From Chara braunii (Eukaryota; Streptophyta; Charophyceae; Charales; Characeae): 22,763 nucleotides of DNA. Both the position numbers and the translations under genes were made by a program. The stretch is taken from assembly GCA_003427395.1 (NCBI GenBank), contig BFEA01000728.1, forward strand, positions 451,676-474,438. The letters run 5' to 3'. Below the pieces are notes generated by a model. It saw only the letters and a list, made by a program, of their open reading frames with translations. It was not told where the DNA came from and made no database searches. This document shows positions 10,098 to 17,933 of the stretch, one piece after another. The stretch's first letter is position 1. Each line of letters begins with the position of its first letter.

Positions 10098-10745
10098 TCG
10101 TTTGCACAAATCCAAACGGACGCTTCGGACGCAGCTGTCGGAGCATTCATCATTCTTAGCTCCTTGGTTGTTTGGAAGATGAGCTTCTCTCTACCACCTG
10201 ATCTCTTAGGCACCTCTAGCACGCATAGAAAACTCTTTGCAGCAACCGAGGTCTTGAATTTCCTCAAGGAGAGAGGACCTTCGGAACTATTTTGTACGAC
10301 TATTGAACTGTTGGAGGACAATCAAGGTGCTTGTTTCTTGCGAAATAAACTCAACTTTTCTGACCCGCTCTTCAACTCTTTCCTCAAACGCATTGCGTAT
10401 ATCCTTTTCACCTTCGACTGCTTGTTGCAAGCAGTCTGGGTACCTCGAAAATTGAACACGAAAACTGATTACATGTCCAAGATCATAGAGTACTCGGACA
10501 AAGACATCAACACTAAGATTGCAGCAAAACTTTTTAATTTATTTGACAATCCTGCAATAGATCTTTTCGCTTCGGAAGAGAACTTTGTATGCATTCCTTT
10601 CCATGCAGAGTTCTTCTCTCCAAGGTGGTTGGCTGCCAATGCTTTATCCTTGGATTGGAGAAGCCTCCAAGACTTACCCTACAGGTGGGTCTTTCCGCCA
10701 AGCTGTTTCCTGCAACAAGTGTTAGCTGGAATAAAAGCGTTTTGA
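10098..10745 (+). pseudogene. RNase H plus post-RNase H domain of DIRS-like pol
   Basis: The frame is open from just after the TAA at 10095-10097 to the TGA at 10743-10745. All four RNase H carboxylates are visible: Asp in QTDASDAAVGAF (codon 10119-10121), Glu in STHRKLFAATEVL, Asp in LLEDNQGACFL, and Asp in KLNTKTDYMSK. The following segment (AIDLFASEENFVCIPFHAEFF, RWLAANALSLDW, FPPSCFLQQVLAGIKAF) matches the DLFAS...DW...PP pattern found after RNase H in DIRS-type polyproteins. The piece just before it (10008-10082) contains LAWWLEHLPILPGR, the usual linker before RNase H. The open frame suggests this end decayed more slowly or more recently than the RT half. Confidence 0.75.
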
Positions 10746-10829
10746 GGATAATATATCCTTATCACTCCAAGCTTCTCTAAGCCAAATTGGTATCCAACCC
10801 TGCAACTCTTGAATACAGTAAGGATGATC

Positions 10830-11390
10830 GACCTAGAGAACAACGGAAAAAAAATTTAGAATTAAATAATCACCCTATAGTTAAATTACATTCTTAATTT
10901 TAAATTTTTATTCCATCTTAAAAAATCATTCCAATTTTAAAATTTTTCATCGTACTTGCAAACTTTCATTCTAAGAATGGGGTATCCCTTCTTATTTTGA
11001 CTGCATGCTAAAGATGAAATGAAAGTCTGGATGGGTGCATGAAATATCTTAATTGGATTATCATTCTAAGAAAGGATTTTCAGTCATAAATAGGTTAATC
11101 CAATCCAAATGAGAAGATATTTGTTGTAGTATAATTTTTTTTTTAATTAAAACATTTCATAAACTCGTCCAGACTTTCATTCCATCTTGAATAAATAGAT
11201 GTAGTTGGAAGAGAAAACTCATATTTATATGGAAACTTATCAAATAAAACTGAAAATTTTATAATTGAACAAAATTCGAATGATAATTTTATAAATATGA
11301 AGGATTTTTTTTTTTTTTTGAATGTTTTCTCAACTTTCATTTCTCGTGGAATTTTTCTTTTGAAGAGATTCGACACCTGCTTTGCTACCA
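10830..11390. other. AT-rich block containing a fold-back element
   Basis: This is a sharply AT-richer block than its flanks, with runs of T near 11132-11144 and 11305-11321. Its only clear structure is the inverted repeat listed separately (11011-11188). No gene is visible. It lies directly downstream of the pol remnant and upstream of GC-balanced DNA. Confidence 0.6.
11011..11188. mobile_element. Fold-back (MITE-like) inverted repeat
   Basis: The left arm 11011-11054 and right arm 11145-11188 are near-perfect reverse complements over about 44 bp, both containing gaaagtctgga and its complement with a few transitions. Inside, attggatta (11052-11060) and taatccaat (11095-11103) pair again, so the unit folds into a long hairpin around a short centre. 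Small size, AT richness and terminal inverted arms fit a miniature inverted-repeat element or its core. No convincing target-site duplication was found, so the true ends are uncertain. Confidence 0.65.
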
Positions 11391-12352
11391 GTTCTATGTC
11401 AGAGAAGATTTCAATCCGAAAAGACCGGACTTACAGTTAGCAGGATTTCGTTGCAGAAGGATCAGCTGCACCCATATCCGTAACGCATGAACGATGAAGT
11501 TGCTTGCCGCAACATTTTTTCTAAACTTCACCCCGCCTGTATTCCAGCTCTAGCACCACCTACCCTGGAACTGTGACTGCTTTCCCCTGCATACATTCTC
11601 ATTGCCCTCCAACGAGCCTTTAATCTTTTATTAAACCCACTTAGGTTCAACGTGCCCGTTGTTTATGTACTATGAAACAGTGGACTTCCATCACGAAGAT
11701 CAACGGGCAGAATCAAGCAGTTGTAGCATTCTCGCATCTCTTATACCAACTCCAAGAAGGTAGTACGTGCACCTTGTTGTTCTTGTAACACTATCACCCC
11801 CTGTCGGCCTCGCCTTAGGGTCTTCGTATAACTAGGTTGCACATGACCAACCTCCTCATCAGTATCCCTTCCTTGGAGTCGCAGACCTTCTCCACCCCTC
11901 TGCCAACTTTCCTAAAGATAGGTCATGATGCAAAGATCTCTGAGTAGCTCAGCATATTTGTAACCACCCCTACTTTTCAAACTTTCGTGGATACTGTCAT
12001 GAAGTGCTTTCATTTTTGTTTCTGTCATTGTAGGCGCCTGCTCTTCTCTAACTCCCATTTTCAATGAAAATTCTGGTAGGTCCGCCGATAGTCACGAACT
12101 TTGCTGCTATTGCAAGGATTGGCAGAGCCTTCCCGACCAAGTATCAGAAAACATCGGTTCAAACAACTCAAACTTGACTCGAGAGTACTGCAGGAAGGGA
12201 AAGGACGCCCATCTCCCTGTAAGGTACAACATCGTGTTTTTAACTCGGGAAACCACTGACTCTGCAAGAAGGATATCACATCCAGATCAACACATTAACT
12301 TAAATTTTGACCCACTTCGTTCCGAACTAACCAACCATTCAGGCAGCTCATT

Positions 12353-12355
<3 letters not shown>
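11391..12355. other. Unassigned region downstream of the pol remnant
   Basis: This interval is where a DIRS tyrosine recombinase could lie. The reading frames are broken by stops every 20-40 codons, and I could not identify the recombinase H-x-x-R or catalytic Tyr signatures. Some pieces look weakly protein-like (around 11680-11760), but this is not enough for a call. Confidence 0.4.

Positions 12356-12385
<30 letters not shown>
12356..12385. repeat. (TA)n microsatellite
   Basis: A perfect alternating A/T run of 30 bp, followed by a T run and a CT-rich stretch. Confidence 0.95.
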
Positions 12386-12388
<3 letters not shown>

Positions 12389-12606
12389 TTCTCTCTTTCT
12401 CTCAATTCTTAGGCAACCCGTGTTCAACAATAAACTCTACGGAACCAATCAATCCGTCGTCATAACTTCCTTTTATCTTATATTTAGTATGAGAACCTAG
12501 TGATTAATTGTTCCCATCGAGTCACCTTGCCAACCACCATTTCCTGCACATAAAAAAACAAGTTATTTTGGTGAATGTAGGTGGTGAATTTGGGGTGGCT
12601 TATGAC

Positions 12607-13614
12607 GTGCATGGGGGGTACCCCAAGATATTTACAGTTTCTCTGAAGATTTCAGTTGTTTGCAAGATCGCTGTTTGGTCAGTTTTCAGAACTCAACTTC
12701 TTGCTTGTTAGTTAATTATTATTTGATTTCTTTACTTAAACAAGTCTCTGGATTTTCACCTGCAAATTTATGATGAATGTCTGTTAGTCTTACCCCTTTT
12801 CCTGTTAACCCCTTTTTCATTTCCGACGAAAACTCGCCTTAAGAATGCTCTTAGAAGGCGTGAATCCTTGCCCTCCATTGGTTGAAAATTATAAGCCTGC
12901 TCAAGCAACTCGCTGTTCAAGGAGGGTCTGTAGGGCGGGTTATATGCCAACATTTGGGCATCGGGGATCAAGATTTCATTTACTCTGCCTCCCTAGCCAA
13001 TTGGCAGGCAGCAACGGAACGGAGACCTGAATCTGGACAAGCAACCTTGATCTTTATCAAACAACGTATTTGCAGCAGGAAAGGCTGAGAAGAATATCCA
13101 GGCCTTCTCCCTGCCTGACTTGCTGGGAAGACTCGGAAGGCAGCAACAGTACCTTGTATTTGACTATTTTGGTTGTGACGATTTGGGATGGGCTCATTTT
13201 AGCCAGACCACATTTGCCTGTCCACCAACCTCCAGGAGGTAGGCAACTCGAGACTATTTGTTGCCTCGGCCTTATTGAATCGAGGCTTTTATCTCTTGGC
13301 GGTTTTTCACGTGTGCTTTTGGTGGCGCTCCATTCTGGTACCTGCAATGCAAGACGAACGGTTGAGATCGTCATCTACGGTTCGCGACTCACCATGCAAA
13401 AATCTGGGCCCGCCCGCCCGTGCCCTCGGTGCATGGGGTGTACCCTAGGATATTTCCAGTTTCTTGATTTCGATTGTTTGCAAGATCCCTGCTTGGTCAG
13501 TTTTCGGAAATCAACTTCTTGCTTGTCCGTTAATTATTATTTGATTTCTTTGCTCTAACTAGTCTCTGCCAGTTTATGATTAACCCCTCTGTCATTTCTG
13601 ACTAAGAACACTCC
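12607..13614. mobile_element. Paired direct repeats around a 577-bp centre (TRIM-like candidate)
   Basis: A left copy (about 12607-12851) and a right copy (about 13429-13614) are diverged direct repeats. Both start gTGCATGGGG.GTACCC, share gtcagttttc, tcaacttcttgcttg and gttaattattatttgattt, and end near aagaa..ctc. The right copy lacks about 55 bp present in the left. Two TG-starting direct repeats of about 190-245 bp bracketing under 600 bp would fit a terminal-repeat retrotransposon in miniature (TRIM). I cannot show a primer-binding site, a polypurine tract or a target-site duplication, so a simple dispersed duplication remains possible. The frames inside have no recognisable domain. Confidence 0.5.
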
Positions 13615-14531
13615 TATCCATCAACGGAACGAGCACTGCCGCGCAGGCCCCTTTTGCTGCCCCACACAAAAAGAACCCCTCTGGCCGAAAAGGAAAACGG
13701 ACGCCGCCCAACCTCCAGAAAAATGACCGCTGTCACATACTAGCGGTGATCCCACCTCTCCACCTCACGACGACTGCCCACGCGACCGGTCCATCTCCTG
13801 TCCCCGACCGCGCCCTTCCGGTGCACCGCACCACGCCCTCTAAACCCCTTACTTGTTATCGACATGCCCGAAACGGCAACGGCCGCTACACGACAACAAA
13901 AGTTCCCACAGCAGAACGCAGCCTCCTGGCTGCGTCTGCAAATGGACTGATAGACCCCGCCTGGCGCGGTTGTGCAGCCAAGGGGCGGAGGGGTGACGCG
14001 CAAGGAGCGAGGAGGCATTTTGTGGGGCAAGGGGGAGGGGAAAAAAAGGGTCACCTCTTCAAATAGCAATGGTCCGCAGACGAATGCCTGTTCACAAAGA
14101 TAAAAGCTTGGATCAGAATAATGATCCGTGTCGACTGGAACAGAAAAGCAGCAAGAGGGACAGCCATCAGGGGCAGGCATTGGTTTTTAGTCACCTGGGC
14201 CAGAGATAACAAGCTTGCTGCAGTCACCCACACAGGCAAACTGGTTATCTCTCCTTGGTTGCTGACATAAGTTCCTTCCCCCCACACGGTCCCTACCCGC
14301 CCATGTGATCGCCTCCCCTTCCCACATTGGACTTCACACTGGATTCCACACCTCCATACCCTCCATACCCCCCTACATCCTTGGTAGCCCTCCCCCTCTC
14401 TTCACAATCCTCCTTTCTTCTCTCGGCAGCTTTACCTATCACGAGAACCAGGGCACTCGGTTCCAGTCGGCGTTCGCTGTAGGCTGCAGGGGTTGGGTGG
14501 GGAGGAGAGTACCCAGTCAATAGATAGATAA
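13615..14531. other. GC-rich intergenic DNA
   Basis: Overlapping frames on both strands show no domain. It contains a perfect 8-bp stem with a four-base loop (13916-13935, acgcagcc / ggctgcgt) that is shared, with some flanking sequence, with 17780-17798. Confidence 0.5.
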
Positions 14532-14586
14532 GGAACTAGTGTTCCTCTCGAGCGATTTAAGCTCGAGGGCGGGCCGAAGTAGGCCC
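14532..14586. other. Three consecutive perfect hairpins
   Basis: GGAAC-TAGT-GTTCC (14532-14545), CTCGAGC-GATTTAA-GCTCGAG (14547-14567) and GGGCC-GAAGTA-GGCCC (14571-14586) follow each other with 1-3 bases between. The middle arm has a seven-base loop but lacks the U33 expected of an anticodon loop, so I do not call a tRNA. It may be structured RNA from a retroelement leader, or coincidence. Confidence 0.6.
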
Positions 14587-15102
14587 TGTTCAGACTAGAC
14601 TAGATTATAATGCTTCCCCCCACCTTGATCGAGACCCCTCTCCCCACCCAAACTATCGTTCCTCTCACCATACCTGTCGCCCCCCACCTCTACTCATTAT
14701 ACCTGCTACCTCCCCCAACCCTTCTATGCACCTCCTTGCCCTCTGTTGTAGAGATAGTTAGTTAGAATTAGACAGAGTGATAAAAGTTAGAACACAGTTC
14801 AGAATAAGTTTAGATGAAACATAGGCGTGACTGTTGAGTAGAGCTTTGCTCCTCCAGCACTGCCTTCTAGATTGTTAGGGACTGCAGTAGAGACATAGAA
14901 TGGCTGATGAGGAATAACAGACACAGGTAATATTGACAGAGTAGGTACGAGGCTATTGATTTGCAGGTGCATTGATTCATAAGTTAAACCGGCTGATGCT
15001 GTCGGGATAACTCCGGGTTGAATTGTGAGGTCCCCGGCCTCAGGCTACCCTTTGATTGAGAAATACATAAACCTTCTATTAAAGAAAAAAAAAAAAAAAA
15101 AA
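14587..15102 (+). other. Possible retroposed transcript ending in an 18-bp A tail
   Basis: A non-coding stretch ends ttctattaaag followed by 18 A (15085-15102). A run of A directly after an AT-rich end suggests a copied polyadenylated RNA, but I find no matching direct repeat at the two sides and no ORF. It is a weak call. Confidence 0.25.
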
Positions 15103-15290
15103 GGTCAGCAATAAGGACGTTTTGGGTCGTGCGAAGGAAAAGGCAGACACCACAGGGCATTTGTTGACGATCCCACCAAGTGACTTCGCCCACCGCAGAG
15201 AGCAAGAGGGAAGTGCATTTTTTTTTTATTTTATTTTTTTTATGGGCGACCGTGGATGCATCTGCAAATGACCGTGGGCAGGTCCGACAC

Positions 15291-15434
15291 GCATCCGAAC
15301 TAGTTTTAGGACCAGATACATCCACTGCGCTGTGGAGTCAAGCACGGAACACAGAATAAGAGTGCATCCCAACTCGTTTTTGGACAAGGTAGCTCCACAG
15401 CGCAGTGGAGTCGAGCACATAGAGCACAATCACT
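15291..15434. repeat. 72-bp tandem repeat with internal palindromes
   Basis: Two diverged units (15291-15362 and 15363-15434) both read gcatcc.aact.gttttt, then a TCCAC...GTGGAGTC near-palindrome and .gagcac or .aagcac. Each unit can form a hairpin around tgcgc/agcgca. A T-rich run (15219-15241) lies to the left and an A-rich run (15448-15472) to the right. Confidence 0.75.
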
Positions 15435-15493
15435 ACGTCGTCGGTTCAAAAAAAAACAAAACAAAAAAAAAACAGCTGTGGAGCATGGAATTT

Positions 15494-15964
15494 TGGCTGG
15501 TCGATCCAGCGGCCTAGCTCAGTTGGTAAGGCACGCAAGTGGCATTCACGAGGTCTTGGGTTCAATCCCAATTGGCCTCATGTACCTTCCTGGGCAAGCT
15601 TGGCGCCCGCCACCTAGAGATATGCCGTTGGTCCCCCCAAGTGGCATTAAAAAAGCAGTCTCTGCTGATGTTCATAGGGGGAGGGGTACTCAGGGAGGCA
15701 CAGCGACTGACCACTCAGATGATGCTCGGTCCCTCTGCTACCGGCTGTCCCCTGACCGGTGTCCCCTGGTAGGGGGTTCCCTGAAGGCTATCAGGCCACC
15801 CTAAGGCTATCAGGCCACCCTGGGCTGAAAAGGCCACCTGGTGTCAAATTAGACACAAGATTGAATTTACCTGGGCTGGTTAGTCCGACGATAATACCTC
15901 AAGGCCATCGCCCTTACAAAATAAAAACAAACAAAAACAAACAAAAAAAAAAATGGCGGGTCGA
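15494..15964 (+). mobile_element. tRNA-derived SINE with target-site duplication
   Basis: The body is 15505-15953. Its head has a perfect Pol III A box (TAGCTCAGTTGG, 15515-15526) and a B box (GGTTCAATCCC, 15559-15569) 32 bases apart, as in a tRNA. The T stem TTGGG/CCCAA can form, but the acceptor stem does not close, so this is a tRNA-like promoter head rather than a tRNA gene. The body of about 350 bp is unrelated to tRNA and contains a 19-bp tandem repeat (15784-15821). It ends in an A-rich tail of AAAAC/AAAC units (about 15918-15953). The flanking direct repeats are 11 bp with one mismatch, tggctggtcga (15494-15504) and tggcgggtcga (15954-15964). Head, body, tail and duplication together make a SINE call strong. 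The parent tRNA is uncertain. Confidence 0.85.
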
Positions 15965-16933
15965 CAACAAAAGTGCAAGATGGACACTCAAAAGTCCATC
16001 ATCCTCGTAAGGTAAGCGAAAGCGCCACAGAGGAAATTATTATGATCTCGGCCTCGTCTGAAGGCTATAGCTACATGTAGCAGCCAGCAATCTAATGAGA
16101 AGCAAACATGCTACATAGTTTCCTGGAAGAAAGCACAGGTACAGACCTTTGTTAGACTACAGGAATCTCAAGATGTACCTGGAGATTATGATCATCGTCC
16201 CGGTACATTCAAAACGTTGGACTGGTCCGAATGCGCACCCAGTCGCGAAAAGCGTTCAAATGCATGTACTACTACGTAGAACGTTTGGTAGTGGATCGAG
16301 TGAGGCCAACAGAAGGTGAATGAATTAGAAGAAGCGCAGTTATCCGGGGCATCAGCAGCGTAACCTGCTGCTCGTTGATTCTGCAATCTGTGTGAGTTGA
16401 TGGTGGCATTAGTTCATGCAGTGCCACACTCTGAGACCCTCAACGCGCGTTTCATTTGCGTCCATGAGAGAGACGCGTGACAGTCATATGGCGCACGACC
16501 GTTAGCTCGTACTTCTGCGTCGAGTTGGTGCTGGCTGGATGCGGGCACGATGTGCACATTCCTGATTATGTTGTCCTTTGAAACTTCATTTGTGCATTGA
16601 CACTCCTGGGAAGCTGGAAGCAAGGAGTTACGCTTCACGGTTAAGGAGCTTCGTCGCCCTCGGTGCAAGAGGAAGTCAAGACTTAGTGCTTATCATCTGT
16701 TGTCACAGTTTTGTTTCCTCTCAAAACGCACATAGATATCTGAGCCAAAGGTTGTAGCCCCAGGTTTCTGCAGGCAGGCGGAAGAACTCGAGAAAGAAAG
16801 GAAAAGAAGGGCTCTGATCTATGAGGGGGGTTGGTGAATGGAAAGGGNTGTAGGAGGGGTGATTAAGAGGGCTATCTTAAAGGGCGGTTTTATTTTGGTG
16901 GTGACAAGGAGTGGGCGGCGCTGGCACAGTGGC

Positions 16934-16935
<2 letters not shown>
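15965..16935. other. Intergenic DNA, nothing recognised
   Basis: No gene, RNA or transposon signature beyond a perfect 12-bp palindrome (gctacatgtagc, 16068-16079). One unresolved base lies at 16848. Confidence 0.5.

Positions 16936-16988
<53 letters not shown>
16936..16988. repeat. (GA)n microsatellite
   Basis: A perfect GA run of 53 bp, the second of four long GA tracts in the window. Confidence 0.97.
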
Positions 16989-16990
<2 letters not shown>

Positions 16991-17067
16991 GAAGGAGGGT
17001 CAGTGCAAGGTTATCCCTTCAGTTGCTGTATGTTTTGCGATCGCATTGGATGTCCGATTTGAGATTC

Positions 17068-17229
17068 CCCAATTGGCTATTGCTTTTTTTTTCTTTTTCT
17101 TTTTCTTTTGAAATTTGGACCATTTCTCGATTTATGCGTGTCATCCTTGCGCAGGGGCCATGCTAATCTTCTTTCTCTGTATCGTTCCAATTTTAACGGA
17201 TGTCCCGAAGGACCCCAATTGGCTATTGC
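17068..17229 (-). mobile_element. Retroposed U6 copy: target-site duplication, tail and body
   Basis: The 16-mer cccaattggctattgc is present at 17068-17083 and 17214-17229 and exactly brackets the U6-like body and its tail. Read on the minus strand, the order is duplication, U6 5' end (17213), U6 3' end (17111), an A-rich tail with AAAAAG units (17084-17110), then the second duplication. That is the product expected of LINE-machinery target-primed reverse transcription of a U6 transcript. The unresolved base at 17283 lies outside the insertion. Confidence 0.92.
17111..17213 (-). pseudogene. U6: U6 spliceosomal snRNA retropseudogene
   Basis: The minus strand matches U6 snRNA end to end. It has a 5' stem-loop GTCC-TTCG-GGAC, then ACATCCG, AAAATTGGAACGATACAGAG, GATTAGCATGGCCCCTGCGC, AAGGATGACACGC and a 3' end GTCCAAATTT. 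U6 base-pairs with the 5' splice site and U2 at the catalytic centre of the spliceosome. Differences from the plant consensus as I know it are a 5' stem shorter by one pair and a four-base AGAA duplication directly at the ACAGAGA box, giving ACAG-AGAA-AGAA-GATT. There is no run of four T after the 3' end and no TATA box at about 30 bases upstream, so the copy lacks both terminator and promoter. With the flanking duplication and A-rich tail it is a dead retrocopy. I use the symbol for the family only. Confidence 0.93.
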
Positions 17230-17239
17230 AGTTGGTACC

Positions 17240-17272
17240 TTTTTTTTTTTCTTTTCAAAAAAAAAAAAAAAG
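17240..17272. repeat. T-run/A-run fold-back
   Basis: A run of T followed by cttttc and then about 15 A, next to the U6 insertion. It may mark the meeting point of two oppositely oriented retroposed tails. It is also slippage-prone, and an unresolved base sits close by at 17283. Confidence 0.7.
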
Positions 17273-17353
17273 TGCAGGGAGGNTGTCGATCGTCGGTCAG
17301 CCACCGTCCTGGCTGCGCCCCCACGCCAAGCGCGGTATCGGTTCTTGGGGTGT

Positions 17354-17519
17354 CGGCACACGAAACGAAAACGAAACGCATCTGCCCATGAAAGGTGGAA
17401 AAGTACAGTAAACCGACGAACCTGGCCATTTTCTGCAGGAAGATGCACTCGTCTCGTTTTTCGTTTTGTGTGCCGTTCGGCGACGCCCTTGGTTGAAAAA
17501 GAACGAGACGAGTGCATCT
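17354..17519. repeat. Three-armed inverted repeat
   Basis: Arm b (17441-17475, starting agatgcactcgtctcgtt) pairs perfectly over 18 bp with arm c (17502-17519) across a 43-base loop. It also pairs imperfectly along its length with arm a (17354-17385), which reads cggcacacgaaacg and ends gcatctgc. One sequence is therefore present once forward and twice in reverse within 166 bp. It could be a fold-back element or a source of double-stranded RNA. Confidence 0.8.
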
Positions 17520-17814
17520 GCGAAAGGACAAAAAAGGAAAAAAGAAAAAAGCGAAAAAGAAAAGACCAGACAACCCCCTCGCATCCCCTCCCGCCCTGGT
17601 ATCTCGCCGTTCCTCCCAAAGAGGAAACAGTGGACGCGGAGGTCCCCGCTCACCGACTGGTCTTAGACTTGTGGGCGACCGGACCCTTCGATGTGAATTT
17701 CTAAAGGCCGTTCTGCCAAAAAGACCCTACCAAAGCTTCATTCCGACGGACGACAACGACAAAAAGACAATGGCAATAGACGCAGCCTTTTGGCTGCGAA
17801 TGGGCTCCTCGTTG

Positions 17815-17900
17815 GTCGGCCTTGAGCCTACAACCTCCCTCCCTTGCGGGTAGCGTGGCCCACCTGCAGGCGGTCCCTTTCTCGCCACGCCACTCCAGGC
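17815..17900 (-). other. Possible degenerate tRNA-like SINE head
   Basis: On the minus strand, a GTGGCGAGAAAGGGACC stretch resembling an A box precedes a B-box-like GGCTCAAGGCC (17818-17828). The hairpin motif CGCAGCC-TTTT-GGCTGCG (17781-17798) follows. The B box has two mismatches to consensus and no stem closes convincingly. The hairpin and some flanking words recur at 13890-13945, suggesting a dispersed family. Low confidence. Confidence 0.25.
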
Positions 17901-17933
17901 GCCCGTGGGGTCTAAGGGGCGAAAAGGGGTAAT

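Larger units (their letters stand above)
8978..10745 (+). pseudogene. DIRS-like retrotransposon pol remnant (RT-RNase H)
   Basis: This is a decayed polyprotein spread over all three plus frames, in the correct domain order. Frame 2 (8978-9175) ends LSASGGRL, like the start of DIRS-type pol. Frame 1 (9139-9414) has the RT N-terminus, LPNYELPPTFADF...LLQQGVI...SPEVINFVFVIES. Frame 2 (9308-9688) carries the RT core with NIKNGYYHV, FRWNEMTYQFN, LRFGISS and the catalytic YIDD (9638-9649). Frame 1 (9754-10008) has RIKVPSDKSEKI and LTSRKVASLVGKLISLSR, the conserved post-palm region. Frame 3 (10008-10745) holds RNase H and the domain after it, with stops at 10083 and 10095. At least three frameshifts and two nonsense codons show it is dead. 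DIRS elements normally also carry a tyrosine recombinase, and none was found here. Confidence 0.8.

Noticed and set aside
11391-12355. DIRS tyrosine recombinase
   Set aside because: The position would fit, but frames are short and I could not identify the H-x-x-R or catalytic Tyr regions.
13057-13558. ORFs of 105-162 codons on both strands inside and beyond the paired direct repeats
   Set aside because: No recognisable domain. The plus frame runs through the right repeat copy, so it is probably not a gene.
15509-15580. Intact tRNA gene
   Set aside because: The A and B boxes are good, but the acceptor stem does not pair, the T loop or stem is one base off, and the unit continues into a body with tail and flanking duplication. 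A SINE head explains it better.
17111-17213. Functional U6 gene
   Set aside because: There is no TATA at the right distance and no run of four T after the 3' end. An A-rich tail and flanking 16-bp duplication are present.
17077-17704. Long ORFs of 110-198 codons on both strands at 17.1-17.7 kb
   Set aside because: They cross the U6 pseudogene, homopolymer runs, an unresolved base and the inverted repeat. No domain is visible.
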